A DNA stretch of 64,000 bases, taken from assembly GCA_944326445.1 (NCBI GenBank), contig CALVDZ010000004.1:62001-126000 (forward strand), in the 5' to 3' direction. Under the pieces are notes generated by a model. That model was not told the origin of the DNA and ran no database searches. It saw only the letters and a program-made list of their open reading frames with translations. Both the position numbers and the translations under genes were made by a program. Each line of letters begins with the position of its first letter. Position 1 is the stretch's first letter. Positions 52,221-61,019 of the stretch are shown in pieces. The DNA is from an uncultured Helicobacter sp. Lineage in GTDB: Bacteria; Campylobacterota; Campylobacteria; Campylobacterales; Helicobacteraceae.

Positions 52221-53810
52221 ATGAGCGAAGCTGCACTCATAAGGACACTAAAACAAGAAGAGCAAGATTTTGAATGGTATCCCACCACGCAAGAAATGCT
52301 AGAGACCTTGCATAACTTTATGCAAGCCAAAGGCATACACCTAGATTCTATGCTAGACATAGGGGCAGGCGATGGGCGTATTTTGCGTTTTTTTGGGGAA
52401 AAACACTCCCTGCACTGCCACGCCATAGAGAAATCAAGAACGCTTATAGAACGAATGGATTCTAATGTTTTGGTGGTGGGGAGCGATTTTTACCAAACCT
52501 CGCTTATAGAGAAAGAACACGATTTTGTGTTTTGTAACCCGCCCTACTCGGAGTTTAAGGCGTGGATGATGAGAATCTTACGAGAAGCCAACGCGCACTA
52601 CATCGCCCTTATTATTCCTAGCCGCTGGAAAGAAGACAACGAGATTCTAAACACCATACAAAACCGCGAGGGCTTACAATATGAGATTGTAGCCAATCGT
52701 GATTTTTTAGACGCCCCGCGCGCTGCAAGGGCGAATGTGGATATCGTGTTTTTTACCACAGCACAGAGCAGCAGAAACAAGGAGTTTTTTGCCAATATCC
52801 TAATGCAAGATTTTAAGCTCGATACGCTATTTAAGAAGCTTGAAAAATCTAGTTGGGAGAGCGAGAAGCAAGAAAAGGAGGCACTAAACGAAGAATGCAA
52901 GGAGATTGAACCTAGCGACTTAATAGCGTTTCTGACAAAGCGATACGAAGCCCAGTATTTGGAGTTTGTGCAATCCTTAGAATCCTTGCACAACATTAAT
53001 CCAAAAATACTACAAGCCCTAGACATCAACAAGGACAAGCTTATAAAGGGCATTAAAAAGCAGCTACAAGACCTAAAGTATTTGTATTGGAATGAGCTTT
53101 TTAACAAGCTGCATTCTTTAAAAAGGCGCGTAATCCCAAAATACAGAAGCTACCTGAGCCAAGAGGTTATTAGTAGAGCTGGGATAGACTTTTGCAAGGA
53201 AAACATCTATAACATCGTGCTTTGGGTTATCAAAAACACAAATCGTTTTATAGAGCTTGGCTACACAGAGTTTTTTGACTTTATGGCGCACAGAAGCGGT
53301 GTTTCTCTTTACAAGAGCAACAAGCGCTTTAGCTCGGACGAATGGCGTTACTGCAAGGACAAGGAATTACGCGCCCAACCCCACAAGCTCGATTATCGAA
53401 TCGTCTTGCCCTATCTTATTACCGAGTATAGAATCGATGATTTAAGCGGCGTTTTTTTAGAAACGCTGGATTCTGTCGCACGCAATTTGGGATTTGTGCT
53501 AGATGAATGGAGAGCAAGAGAGCTTGAGAGAAGCTATAATTACACTCTAAGAGCTTTGCACAAGGGGCATTGTATCGTCTTTTGTGAGATTAAGACATAC
53601 AAGAATGGCAACGCCCACATCAAGTTTAACAAAGACTTTATGTGTGCGCTTAATATCGCGGTAGGCAAACTCCATAATTGGATTAAGAACAAAGCAGAAG
53701 CCAAAGAAGAGTTTAAATGCAGCGATGAGCTGATTGATGAAGTGTTTGCAAGGACAGAGCAAAAAAGCCTACAAGCAGAATTACAACGACTCGCCCTGCC
53801 TTTGTGTTAG
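52221..53810 (+). CDS. DUF4942-type DNA adenine methyltransferase
   Basis: 529 residues from ATG 52221. The N-terminal methylase shows motif I MLDIGAGDGRILRFFG near residue 42 and the catalytic FCNPPYSEFKAW near 105, the pattern of N6-adenine methylases. From ~200 on is the DUF4942 domain, with NIVLWVIKNTNRFIELGYTE, SLYKSNKRFSSDEWRYCKD and KTYKNGNAHIKFN. Methylases of this build are orphan cargo of phages and conjugative elements and probably mark their DNA. It precedes the recombinase. Confidence 0.85.
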   Translation: MSEAALIRTLKQEEQDFEWYPTTQEMLETLHNFMQAKGIHLDSMLDIGAGDGRILRFFGEKHSLHCHAIEKSRTLIERMDSNVLVVGSDFYQTSLIEKEHDFVFCNPPYSEFKAWMMRILREANAHYIALIIPSRWKEDNEILNTIQNREGLQYEIVANRDFLDAPRAARANVDIVFFTTAQSSRNKEFFANILMQDFKLDTLFKKLEKSSWESEKQEKEALNEECKEIEPSDLIAFLTKRYEAQYLEFVQSLESLHNINPKILQALDINKDKLIKGIKKQLQDLKYLYWNELFNKLHSLKRRVIPKYRSYLSQEVISRAGIDFCKENIYNIVLWVIKNTNRFIELGYTEFFDFMAHRSGVSLYKSNKRFSSDEWRYCKDKELRAQPHKLDYRIVLPYLITEYRIDDLSGVFLETLDSVARNLGFVLDEWRARELERSYNYTLRALHKGHCIVFCEIKTYKNGNAHIKFNKDFMCALNIAVGKLHNWIKNKAEAKEEFKCSDELIDEVFARTEQKSLQAELQRLALPLC

Positions 53811-53834
53811 CCTCATACCACTTAAGGAGATATA

Positions 53835-54872
53835 ATGCAGAATCTAAAGGAAGAGATACACTTATACGAGCAAGACCTCGCCCCACTCTTTGGGGAGTAT
53901 TGCTTACTTAAATGCAAGGGCTTTTCTCAAAACTCGGTTTTTGACAAATACAGGGCAAACATCTTTTTATCCGCGCGCTATGATTTTAGGAATTTGCGAG
54001 AAATTAGTGTGTTTTTGAAAAAAGCCCACAAGCTAGGCATTGTAAGCGTTACAATGCTACAAACTTGCTTACGCTCCTTGCAAAGCCTCATTGCGGAATA
54101 TGGCTACTTTAATCCTAATATGGAGGAAGAGGCGTATTTGCGCTACTTCTTTAGCTTTACCAAAACCCGCAAGGCAAACACAATCAAGAGCTACATTACT
54201 TCCCTTAATATTTTTTTAAAATTTTTAGCCACTAAGGGCTACATTGTGCGCAACATCGCCCAAATCAAGATGAATTTCTTACAGGAGAAAACCCTGCCAA
54301 GCGTGCTAAATGAGGAGGATTACTCATTGTTTTTGCACGAGGCACAGAATCTCAGCGAGGACACACTCCATAATCTCAGAAACAAGCTCGCCATTTTGCT
54401 TGTGTATTACACAGGCATACGCACAAGAGAGCTAGCCAACATTAGCCTTGCAGACATCAAAGAGGAGAATCAGCAATACAGAATCAAGATAAAGGGCAAG
54501 CGCGCCAAAGAAAGGATTGTAGCAGTGAAAAAGCATTTTATACACGCCTTGCTGCAAAAATACCTCCACGCAAGGCAAATCCACAACAAGCTAAGCACCT
54601 ACTTATTCCAGCTTAAAAACGCCCAATGCCCCCCAAAGCTCAACATTAGTCTTAAGTCAATCTTGGCTAAAATAGGCTGCTTACAGCACAGGGGCAACAA
54701 GCTACACCTACTGCGGCATTCTTTTGCCTCATTTGTGTATAGGAAGTCAAAGGATATATTGCTCACACAAAAGATTCTAGGGCACTCAAGTGTGAATAGC
54801 ACGCTGATTTATATCCATATCAACAACGACGCACACGAGCGGGTAGCAAATTTTTTTAGTAATTGTATATAG
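53835..54872 (+). CDS. xerT: XerT-like tyrosine recombinase
   Basis: 345 residues. The C-terminal catalytic domain has all expected residues: Arg in YTGIRTREL (~196), Lys in KIKGKRAKER, HLLRHSFAS with His and Arg (~290), His in ILGHSSVNSTL, and the nucleophile Tyr in LIYIHI (~326). The N-terminal half is the core-binding domain, longer than in XerC/D. Recombinases of this size excise and integrate the Helicobacter TfS elements. It should act on the ends of this element. The gene is cotranscribed from promoter P4. Confidence 0.88.
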   Translation: MQNLKEEIHLYEQDLAPLFGEYCLLKCKGFSQNSVFDKYRANIFLSARYDFRNLREISVFLKKAHKLGIVSVTMLQTCLRSLQSLIAEYGYFNPNMEEEAYLRYFFSFTKTRKANTIKSYITSLNIFLKFLATKGYIVRNIAQIKMNFLQEKTLPSVLNEEDYSLFLHEAQNLSEDTLHNLRNKLAILLVYYTGIRTRELANISLADIKEENQQYRIKIKGKRAKERIVAVKKHFIHALLQKYLHARQIHNKLSTYLFQLKNAQCPPKLNISLKSILAKIGCLQHRGNKLHLLRHSFASFVYRKSKDILLTQKILGHSSVNSTLIYIHINNDAHERVANFFSNCI

Positions 54873-55073
54873 TATGCAATAGTATTATGAAATATGATAT
54901 TATATAATATATTATTACATTGATTAATGTAGTATGAAATTAATAAATAATAAATAAAATTAAATCATATAAATACATATAATACTATTGAATTATATAT
55001 GATATTTAGCTATAATACATAAAATACTATAAATACAGCTTATAGTATTTCATATCAAATCACAAAGAGGTAT
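54873..55073. promoter_or_regulatory. AT-rich region with ATAGTATT repeats before parA
   Basis: About 200 bases of extreme A+T content with at least five near-copies of AGTATT or its complement AATACT (near 54871, 54881, 54929, 54980, 55024 and 55043). Some are in opposed pairs such as ATACTATAAATA...TATAGTATT. Between recombinase and ParA genes this could be a partition site, an operator of the par operon or an origin part. Confidence 0.5.
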
Positions 55074-55076
55074 ATG

Positions 55077-55322
55077 ATGATAAAAGTAGATTTTGAAAAC
55101 AATATGATGGATTTCAAAGTGCCCACAACGCCCCTAGAAATGGAATACCTTAAGAATGAAGTGTATTTTGTGCTGGGCTCATTCTTGTGCGTAAAAGAAA
55201 AGCTTGAGGGTGAGCCAATCGACAGAGAACATTTTTTTAAGATTCTAGAATTGAGCAAGGGCTTTGCTAGCGCCATAGCAGGAGATAAACTCAAAAACAT
55301 TAAGCAAGCAAGGAGCGAATAA
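55077..55322 (+). CDS. Small hypothetical protein upstream of parA
   Basis: 81 residues from ATG 55077 (AAAGAGG 6 bases before; ATG 55074 is closer). Helical C-terminal half (FFKILELSKGFASAIAGDKL). Its stop overlaps the parA start by one base. May be a partition accessory or regulator. Family unknown. Confidence 0.6.
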   Translation: MIKVDFENNMMDFKVPTTPLEMEYLKNEVYFVLGSFLCVKEKLEGEPIDREHFFKILELSKGFASAIAGDKLKNIKQARSE

Positions 55323-55996
55323 TGATTTTTACCATAGCAAACCAAAAAGGTGGCAGCGGTAAAAGCACCATTGCCATAAATCTCGCACTAGCGCTCTTGC
55401 AGCAGGGCAAAGTGCTTTTAATGGATACTGACACACAAAAGAACACTGAGAGCTTTACTAACACAAGAGAATCTAGGGAGGATTGCGAGAAACGCCAACA
55501 CTTTACCCTCTCAAACAGGACAGGGGATATTACCCAATCCCTTAAACAGAGCCTAGAGATATACCAAAACATTGTCATCGACACAGGGGGTATTGATAGT
55601 GTAGAATCTCGAAAGGCAATGCTGTATGCAGATTATCTCATCATCCCGACCATTCCAAGCTCGCTGGATTTTGATGTGCTGGTGCAAATGCTTGTCCGAG
55701 CCAAAGAGATTAAAGACCTTAACGAGAATCTAAAAATACGCTTAGTGATTAACAAGGTTAATCCTAATCCCTTTTTGACAAAAGAGATAGCCGACCTGCA
55801 AGAAGCCATCGCGACTATCGATAGCGGTATTTTTACGCTTATGCCTTGCGTGCTCTATGAAAGAATCTCCTATAAGCGCAGCATAGGCGATGGACTAGGC
55901 ATACTAGAATACACCGATGAGAAAGCCAAGCGGGAATTTGAGGCGTTTTTCAAGCAGCTCATAGCAAACGAGGACAAAGAAAGGCAGAGCGCCTAG
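55322..55996 (+). CDS. parA: ParA-family partition ATPase
   Basis: 224 residues, small ParA (type Ib size). Deviant Walker A ANQKGGSGKSTIAINLA (residues 7-23) with the signature lysine, Walker A' LMDTDTQKN and Walker B IVIDTGGIDS. It positions DNA (or protein assemblies) in the cell and would keep an excised circular form from being lost. It starts at the overlapping stop of the preceding gene. Confidence 0.9.
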   Translation: MIFTIANQKGGSGKSTIAINLALALLQQGKVLLMDTDTQKNTESFTNTRESREDCEKRQHFTLSNRTGDITQSLKQSLEIYQNIVIDTGGIDSVESRKAMLYADYLIIPTIPSSLDFDVLVQMLVRAKEIKDLNENLKIRLVINKVNPNPFLTKEIADLQEAIATIDSGIFTLMPCVLYERISYKRSIGDGLGILEYTDEKAKREFEAFFKQLIANEDKERQSA

Positions 55997-56016
55997 TAGG
56001 CAAGAGGAACACACAA

Positions 56017-57270
56017 ATGGACTACATACTAAAAAACAAAGACAAGGAGGTTTTACGCTTTAGCGTTAAGGTAGTAGAATCTCGCGTGCAAGGAAGTGAT
56101 GAGCCCACACCAAGCAGAACAGAGGAAATCCTACAAAACATAGTGATAGCCGACAAAAACCTACTGCCGCTGGGACTCGATACGCACGATGTAGAGAATG
56201 CCCTAACACAATGGATACAAAAGCGTAAAGTGCCTAAAAACAGGGAGTTTGTCGAAAAAATTGTCGCAACCTATGTCAATGCCCCACAAAAACTTATGGA
56301 CTATGTCAATGTCTCTCTCGCCCTTTCGCTTAATGATAGCTACTGGATTGTGCCTGCGGATGGCGATTATAGGTGGCAAGACTACAATTTGTATCACAAC
56401 ACTTTTTCTAAAGCCCTAGAGCTAGCCGCCTTTGGCGTGCAAGATTACAGGGCAAGTGGCATAGAAACCTCGCCTGAATACACCACCAATGGTATGCTTA
56501 AAAAATGCTGGCACAGGGAGGATAGCACCATTTATCTCTACAAAGGCTCGAGTAGAATCTACCACAAAAACGCCGAGGCGTTTAGTGAATACTATATGGC
56601 GCAAGTCGCGCACGCACTAGGCTTTGAATGCGTAAGCTATGATTTGAGGGAGTTTCATAACGATATTGTGAGTGCCTGCCCCATTTTCACGAGTGAAAAC
56701 GAGGGCTATGTGCCAATGCACCAATGCCTACAAACAAACAGGAGCTTTCATAACGATAAAAACGCCCTCATAGGCGAGATTATCAAAGTCTATGACAAGG
56801 CAAAATTTCAAGATATGATGCTCTTTGACGCCCTTATAGGCAACACCGACAGGCATTTGGGGAATTTTGGGATGATAATCGATAATAACACCAACGCCCT
56901 TTTACGCCCCGCACCCATCTTTGACAATGGCTTGTCGCTGATGACGACCATCACACCCACCGAGCTCCACGCGCCACAACTCGCACTTAATAGAATCACC
57001 ACATATTTTGATTTAGGTTGCGACGAGCAGCTGGGCTACTTTGTGCAAAAGCGCCACCTCCAAGCCCTAGAGAATCTAAGCACTTTTACATTCACCAAGC
57101 ACCCGCGCTACAACCTGCCAGATTCTGTGCTTGAACCAATCAATGCCTTTCTCAATGCACGCGCGCTCAAGGCTATCACAATGTTTCAGGACAAAACCAA
57201 AACGATAGCCAAGACACAAGACACGCCAAAGGAGATAAAAAACCCTACAAACAAGCCTAAAAGACGATAA
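56017..57270 (+). CDS. HipA/CtkA-like protein kinase
   Basis: 417 residues. The kinase half carries LFDALIGNTDRHLGNFGMII near residue 268, with the HipA-type catalytic N-x-D-R-H-x-x-N loop (Asp ~277), then APIFDNGLSL with the metal-binding Asp. An earlier TIYLYKGSS stretch may hold the ATP lysine. The N-terminal ~130 residues are unlike the HipA toxin and no HipB antitoxin lies next to it. This is the situation of CtkA, a kinase of H. pylori plasticity-zone elements that is active in host cells. Either toxin-like or effector roles are possible. Confidence 0.75.
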   Translation: MDYILKNKDKEVLRFSVKVVESRVQGSDEPTPSRTEEILQNIVIADKNLLPLGLDTHDVENALTQWIQKRKVPKNREFVEKIVATYVNAPQKLMDYVNVSLALSLNDSYWIVPADGDYRWQDYNLYHNTFSKALELAAFGVQDYRASGIETSPEYTTNGMLKKCWHREDSTIYLYKGSSRIYHKNAEAFSEYYMAQVAHALGFECVSYDLREFHNDIVSACPIFTSENEGYVPMHQCLQTNRSFHNDKNALIGEIIKVYDKAKFQDMMLFDALIGNTDRHLGNFGMIIDNNTNALLRPAPIFDNGLSLMTTITPTELHAPQLALNRITTYFDLGCDEQLGYFVQKRHLQALENLSTFTFTKHPRYNLPDSVLEPINAFLNARALKAITMFQDKTKTIAKTQDTPKEIKNPTNKPKRR

Positions 57271-57281
57271 GGAGCAAGACA

Positions 57282-57611
57282 ATGAACTACAACGCAAAAA
57301 GCAAAATAGAGCAACTTACAAAACTAGAATCTAGCCAAAAAGCCAAAGAAATGGTAGGCGCTGCCTCGCTGCAAACAAACGACAAGCAGGAAAGCCAAGC
57401 ACAAGAGGGCAAGGCACGCAAGAAAAACTTTATCCTATCCCTAGATGAGAATCTCATCAAGCAAGTCGATGAGTTTTTACAAGAATTTGGGAAGAGCAAA
57501 GAATCCCGCAGTAGCTTTGTGCAAGAGGGCATAAAATCCTACCTCGAGCACAGAAAGCAAGCCCTAAGAGAAGAGCTTGAAGCCAAGCTCGCCAAGATAA
57601 AGCAAGGCTAG
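57282..57611 (+). CDS. Ribbon-helix-helix DNA-binding protein
   Basis: 109 residues. The C-terminal half has the RHH/CopG pattern: a strand KNFILSLDENLIKQVDEFLQ, a helix and RSSFVQEGIKSYLEHRK. The polar N-terminus (~45 residues) may contact ParA. Near parA it is a good candidate for the ParB-like partner that binds the AT-rich repeats. Strong ribosome site AAGGAG. Confidence 0.65.
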   Translation: MNYNAKSKIEQLTKLESSQKAKEMVGAASLQTNDKQESQAQEGKARKKNFILSLDENLIKQVDEFLQEFGKSKESRSSFVQEGIKSYLEHRKQALREELEAKLAKIKQG

Positions 57612-57613
57612 CT

Positions 57614-58099
57614 ATGCTTACTTTAGTTTTGGGGGCTATGCGTAGTGGGAAAAGTCAGTTTCTCTACCATAAAGCCCTAGAATCTCACAACGCCGCTTTT
57701 GTCCGACCAAAAGCCGATACGCGTGCCTTTTTATCAAGAGGCGTTGCCAGCGTATCCCAAAATCTCATCGTGATAAACGAGGAGGCGGACTTAAGTGGCT
57801 ATAAGAATCTTTTTATAGATGAAATCCATCTCTATGCCGAAGAGTTTATTGATGAGATTTTAGAGCTCGCGTGGGATAAAAATATTATATGTGCGGGGCT
57901 GCTGTATGATTATGCCAACAAACCCTTTAACATCATCGGAGAGATAGAGACACACAGAGTGTGCCAAGAAATCAAGGTATTCTATGCCATTTGTGAGCAA
58001 TGTGGCAAGAAAAAGGCAGTCTATAACATAGGCGATGGCAGCATTGGGGACAACTACCTTGTGCTATGTGGGCAATGCCTAGACACACTAAAGCACTAG
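57614..58099 (+). CDS. Thymidine-kinase-like protein
   Basis: 161 residues. It follows the type-2 thymidine kinase layout: phosphate loop VLGAMRSGKSQFLYHKA, KADTRAFLSR, Walker B NLFIDEIHLYAEEF with the catalytic-type Glu, the lasso-side CAGLLYDYANKPFN, and a zinc site of two CxxC pairs (CEQCGKK and CGQCL). It is shorter than typical (~190). It could supply dTMP by salvage or be a modified paralogue. It ends 4 bases inside the convergent relaxase gene. Confidence 0.75.
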   Translation: MLTLVLGAMRSGKSQFLYHKALESHNAAFVRPKADTRAFLSRGVASVSQNLIVINEEADLSGYKNLFIDEIHLYAEEFIDEILELAWDKNIICAGLLYDYANKPFNIIGEIETHRVCQEIKVFYAICEQCGKKKAVYNIGDGSIGDNYLVLCGQCLDTLKH

Positions 58100-60072
58100 G
58101 GCTTATGCAAGGTTGTTTTAACCTTATTGCTGCCTAGCTTAGCTTCACTTTGAGTTTGTGGCAGCGGCGTTTCAACTTTGGGCGCAACTTGTGGGGTATG
58201 TGTTTGAGAATCTAGTGGCTTAGATTCTATCTCTTTAGCTTGAGAGATTGTTTGTTTTTCAAAGATTTTCTCAGGCGCGCTGAGATTTTTAGTTTGTGTT
58301 TCAATGCTAAAGGCTTCTTTGTGCGTAAAGGGCAGTGGGATATTGTGCTTTTGCAGCACATCTTTAGCAATCTTAAATTCTTTTGAGAGGAACGAGAGCT
58401 TTTTATACAGGCGCTCGATAGTCTTTTGGCAATCTTTGTCCTGCAAATCCAAAGTCTTAAGGTATTTCTTGTATAAATCCTTAGATTCTGTGATAGAATC
58501 CGCAACAAAACGCAGTCTTTGGTGGATTTGCTCTAATAGTATAGCCTTAGAATCCTCCAAAGATTGTAGCGTATCCTCTTTTTTATGCGCAAGACTTTGA
58601 TTTTCATCAAAGCTAATCGTGGCAACAATGTTTTTATAATACACAAGTTTAGAGAGATTTTTAGAAAGCACAAAAGCGTTACTCTTTGGGCTAAAATCTA
58701 ACAATCCAGCCTGCACGCCCTCACTAACCGAGGGCATATTACTCGCCATATCGTGCTCAAATCGCGCCACATCGCGCTTAAAGGCATTGAGCTTTTGCAC
58801 GAGACTTGTGGGAAGATACTCCTCATATCCCTTAAAAGTATCGATAAGCGATTTCTTTTTGTTATGCAGGGTAAAATTCTTACAAAAGGACTTGTAGGTA
58901 TCCTCCCAATCCAAAAAACGCTTAATATGGCTATCAAGCGCCTCTATTTTAGCCTCAGATTTCTCATAATCCTTGCTAAGATTTGAGAGAGTGGCAAGAA
59001 GCTCTAGGCGCTTGTTTTGCAACTTAGTGGGAGTCTTGCCCTTAGCGCTTAGAGATTCTATTTTCTTTTCTATATTCTTAAGATAAATCGAGCTATGCTT
59101 AATCTCTTTTCTAAGGCGCGCCTGCTCGCCTTTAACAAATTGTTTTTTAGCACTCACGCTTGTGATAGCATTCTTATATTCTTTTAAGAATGCTACATCG
59201 CTTTCATACTCGCCCATTGGCTCGTTATTCTGCTCAAAAGATTCTAAAGCCTGTATCTTAGAATCTAAGTGCTCTTGCCTAAATTCTTTATCAAAGCGCA
59301 CATCGTTTGTGTAATCGAGCTTACCATTAGAGAGCACAAAGAGATTTTGTTTAAAATCCTCGCGCAAGCCATCGTAAAAATTCGCGCACGCGCTCTTAGA
59401 TTCAAAATGCAATTTTTTACGCGTAAAGATATTAGTTTTATTGATGATAATATGGATATGAGGCTGGTTTTGGTGCGCGTGTGGCACAAGGACATATTTG
59501 TATTCCGCAAAATGGCTTTGCATTGTAGCCTTAGTGGATTCTAAAAGAATATCCATAAGGCTATCGGACTTTGTCTCGTTGAGAGAAAACACGAGGTGTA
59601 ACGCCTCATTTGTGTTTGTATTGCTAGAAAAATCCTCGCGCCAATTTTTAAGAATATCCTCAACGCTGACAAGATTGCCGACTTCATCGATACCACAGCG
59701 CCTTTTTTCTGAAAACTGCTCATCATCAAGGGGCATACCGCTTAGGATACTATCCATAGCGCCTGCTATATCGTATTCATTAAACAAATCCACAAATTCT
59801 TGATAGCTTTTATCAATCGTGTAATCGAGCGCATTTTTCAAATGCGAGAGTTTCATATTGCCGATATTTTTAATAACGACATTCTTTTTCTCGCGAGAGC
59901 CTTGCGGCTTAAAAATCGGAGCTTGCGCCATAAAATTACTTGCAAAGACGCGCTTGAGTTTGCCTTGATAAGATTCTCTAATCTTTCTTGCCTTTCTTAC
60001 AGGCGTATATTCAAAAAGCTTTTCCTCATAGACTTGCTGCTCGAGTGGGACATCGACAATAATTTCTCTCAA
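58096..60072 (-). CDS. Conjugative relaxase (MobA/VirD2-like)
   Basis: About 658 residues from TTG 60072, which has AAGGA 6 bases before it; an earlier TTG at 60099 has no such site. Relaxase core: KYVLVPHAHQNQPHIHIIIN near residue 195-215 carries the metal-binding His triad of the H-x-D/Q-x-x-x-P-H-x-H pattern, followed by KTNIFTRKKLHF. The long C-terminal part is coiled-coil and basic. It would nick oriT and lead the strand into the recipient through VirD4. The upstream 1.6 kb is the best place to look for oriT. Confidence 0.85.
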   Translation of the reverse strand: MREIIVDVPLEQQVYEEKLFEYTPVRKARKIRESYQGKLKRVFASNFMAQAPIFKPQGSREKKNVVIKNIGNMKLSHLKNALDYTIDKSYQEFVDLFNEYDIAGAMDSILSGMPLDDEQFSEKRRCGIDEVGNLVSVEDILKNWREDFSSNTNTNEALHLVFSLNETKSDSLMDILLESTKATMQSHFAEYKYVLVPHAHQNQPHIHIIINKTNIFTRKKLHFESKSACANFYDGLREDFKQNLFVLSNGKLDYTNDVRFDKEFRQEHLDSKIQALESFEQNNEPMGEYESDVAFLKEYKNAITSVSAKKQFVKGEQARLRKEIKHSSIYLKNIEKKIESLSAKGKTPTKLQNKRLELLATLSNLSKDYEKSEAKIEALDSHIKRFLDWEDTYKSFCKNFTLHNKKKSLIDTFKGYEEYLPTSLVQKLNAFKRDVARFEHDMASNMPSVSEGVQAGLLDFSPKSNAFVLSKNLSKLVYYKNIVATISFDENQSLAHKKEDTLQSLEDSKAILLEQIHQRLRFVADSITESKDLYKKYLKTLDLQDKDCQKTIERLYKKLSFLSKEFKIAKDVLQKHNIPLPFTHKEAFSIETQTKNLSAPEKIFEKQTISQAKEIESKPLDSQTHTPQVAPKVETPLPQTQSEAKLGSNKVKTTLHKP

Positions 60073-60399
60073 AAGACAATCCTTGCTTTTTTGACACAAA
60101 GCAACACAGAATATACAAACCCAAATTCCTTTATCCTTAAGAAAAATACTAGCAGAATTTTTTTAAGACTTGGCAAAGACACTGAAAGAAATTTTTTAGA
60201 TTTTTTACTCAGCGCCGCGCGCTCAAAAAATCTAAAAATCCCAAAGACTTTTGCTTGAAAACTTTTTCAAGAAAGCCTTTGCAAAAAAGGCGAGGTAAAA
60301 ATATTTTTGCCTCAGAATCTTATCCCTTAAAATTTTCAATTTTGGGGACAATCTCTATATTAAAGAAAAAGAGCAAAAAATCAAAAAGTGCAGGATAAC

Positions 60400-60421
60400 C
60401 CTTTTTATGTGCATAAAAAGG
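60400..60421. promoter_or_regulatory. Solitary operator-like palindrome
   Basis: CCTTTTTATG-TG-CATAAAAAGG, 10-bp perfect arms with a 2-base centre. Its middle TATGTGCATA is the same dyad as in promoters A1-A3. Lone and extended here, it may bind the same protein or be part of oriT. Confidence 0.6.
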
Positions 60422-60727
60422 TGTAAAACGCCCTTGCACAGGGAGTCTTACGCAGTCAAATCGCAAAAATTGCGATTTTTAGAGCATTTTTGGCAAAAAT
60501 GCGTGAAAAAAGCCAAGAACAAAAATGCCAAAAGAGATTGAGAGTTTGGTAAAAAAATTTTACCATAAAGAGGCTATCCAATCATCAAAATTTTTGAGCT
60601 CTAAGGTAAAAAATTTTTAAAGAAAATTTTAGAGATTTGCCTTGAAAATTTTAAGATTGATAAAAGCAATCTATAAAGAAAACTTTAAGACAAAAAGTTT
60701 AGATAACTTAGGAGCGATAAGCTATCC

Positions 60728-61019
60728 AAACTTAAGAGCCATTACGCAAAAAACTTAAGAGCAACACAAAGCAAAAAAACTTAAGAGCCATTCAGATTTA
60801 CAAACTTAGAATCCTCATAGCTCCTAGCTCAGAATCTACACAAGAAAAGCTTGAGAGCAACACAAAAAGACTTTGGGACAAAAGAGAGGATAGCTTAAGA
60901 GCAACAACAAGAAAGAGCTTAAGGACAATGTAAGTGTTAGCTTGAAAGCAAAACTCAAGAAACTTAAGAACCATTAAGAAAAGACTTAGGAGCTTAAGAG
61001 ATTCTAACTTGAGAGCCAC
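60728..61019 (+). repeat. Degenerate CTTAAGAGC repeat array
   Basis: Around ten near-copies of A-(A/G)-CTTAAGAGC-(C/A)-A within about 290 bases, for example near 60728, 60751, 60777, 60847, 60892, 60957, 60989 and 61006. Spacing is irregular and bases drift, unlike a CRISPR array. Confidence 0.55.

Noticed and set aside
56017..57611. Classical HipBA toxin-antitoxin pair
   Set aside because: The neighbouring RHH protein follows rather than precedes the kinase and is not HipB-like; the N-terminal part of the kinase differs from HipA.
60728..61019. CRISPR array
   Set aside because: Repeats are short, drifting and irregularly spaced, and no cas genes are present.
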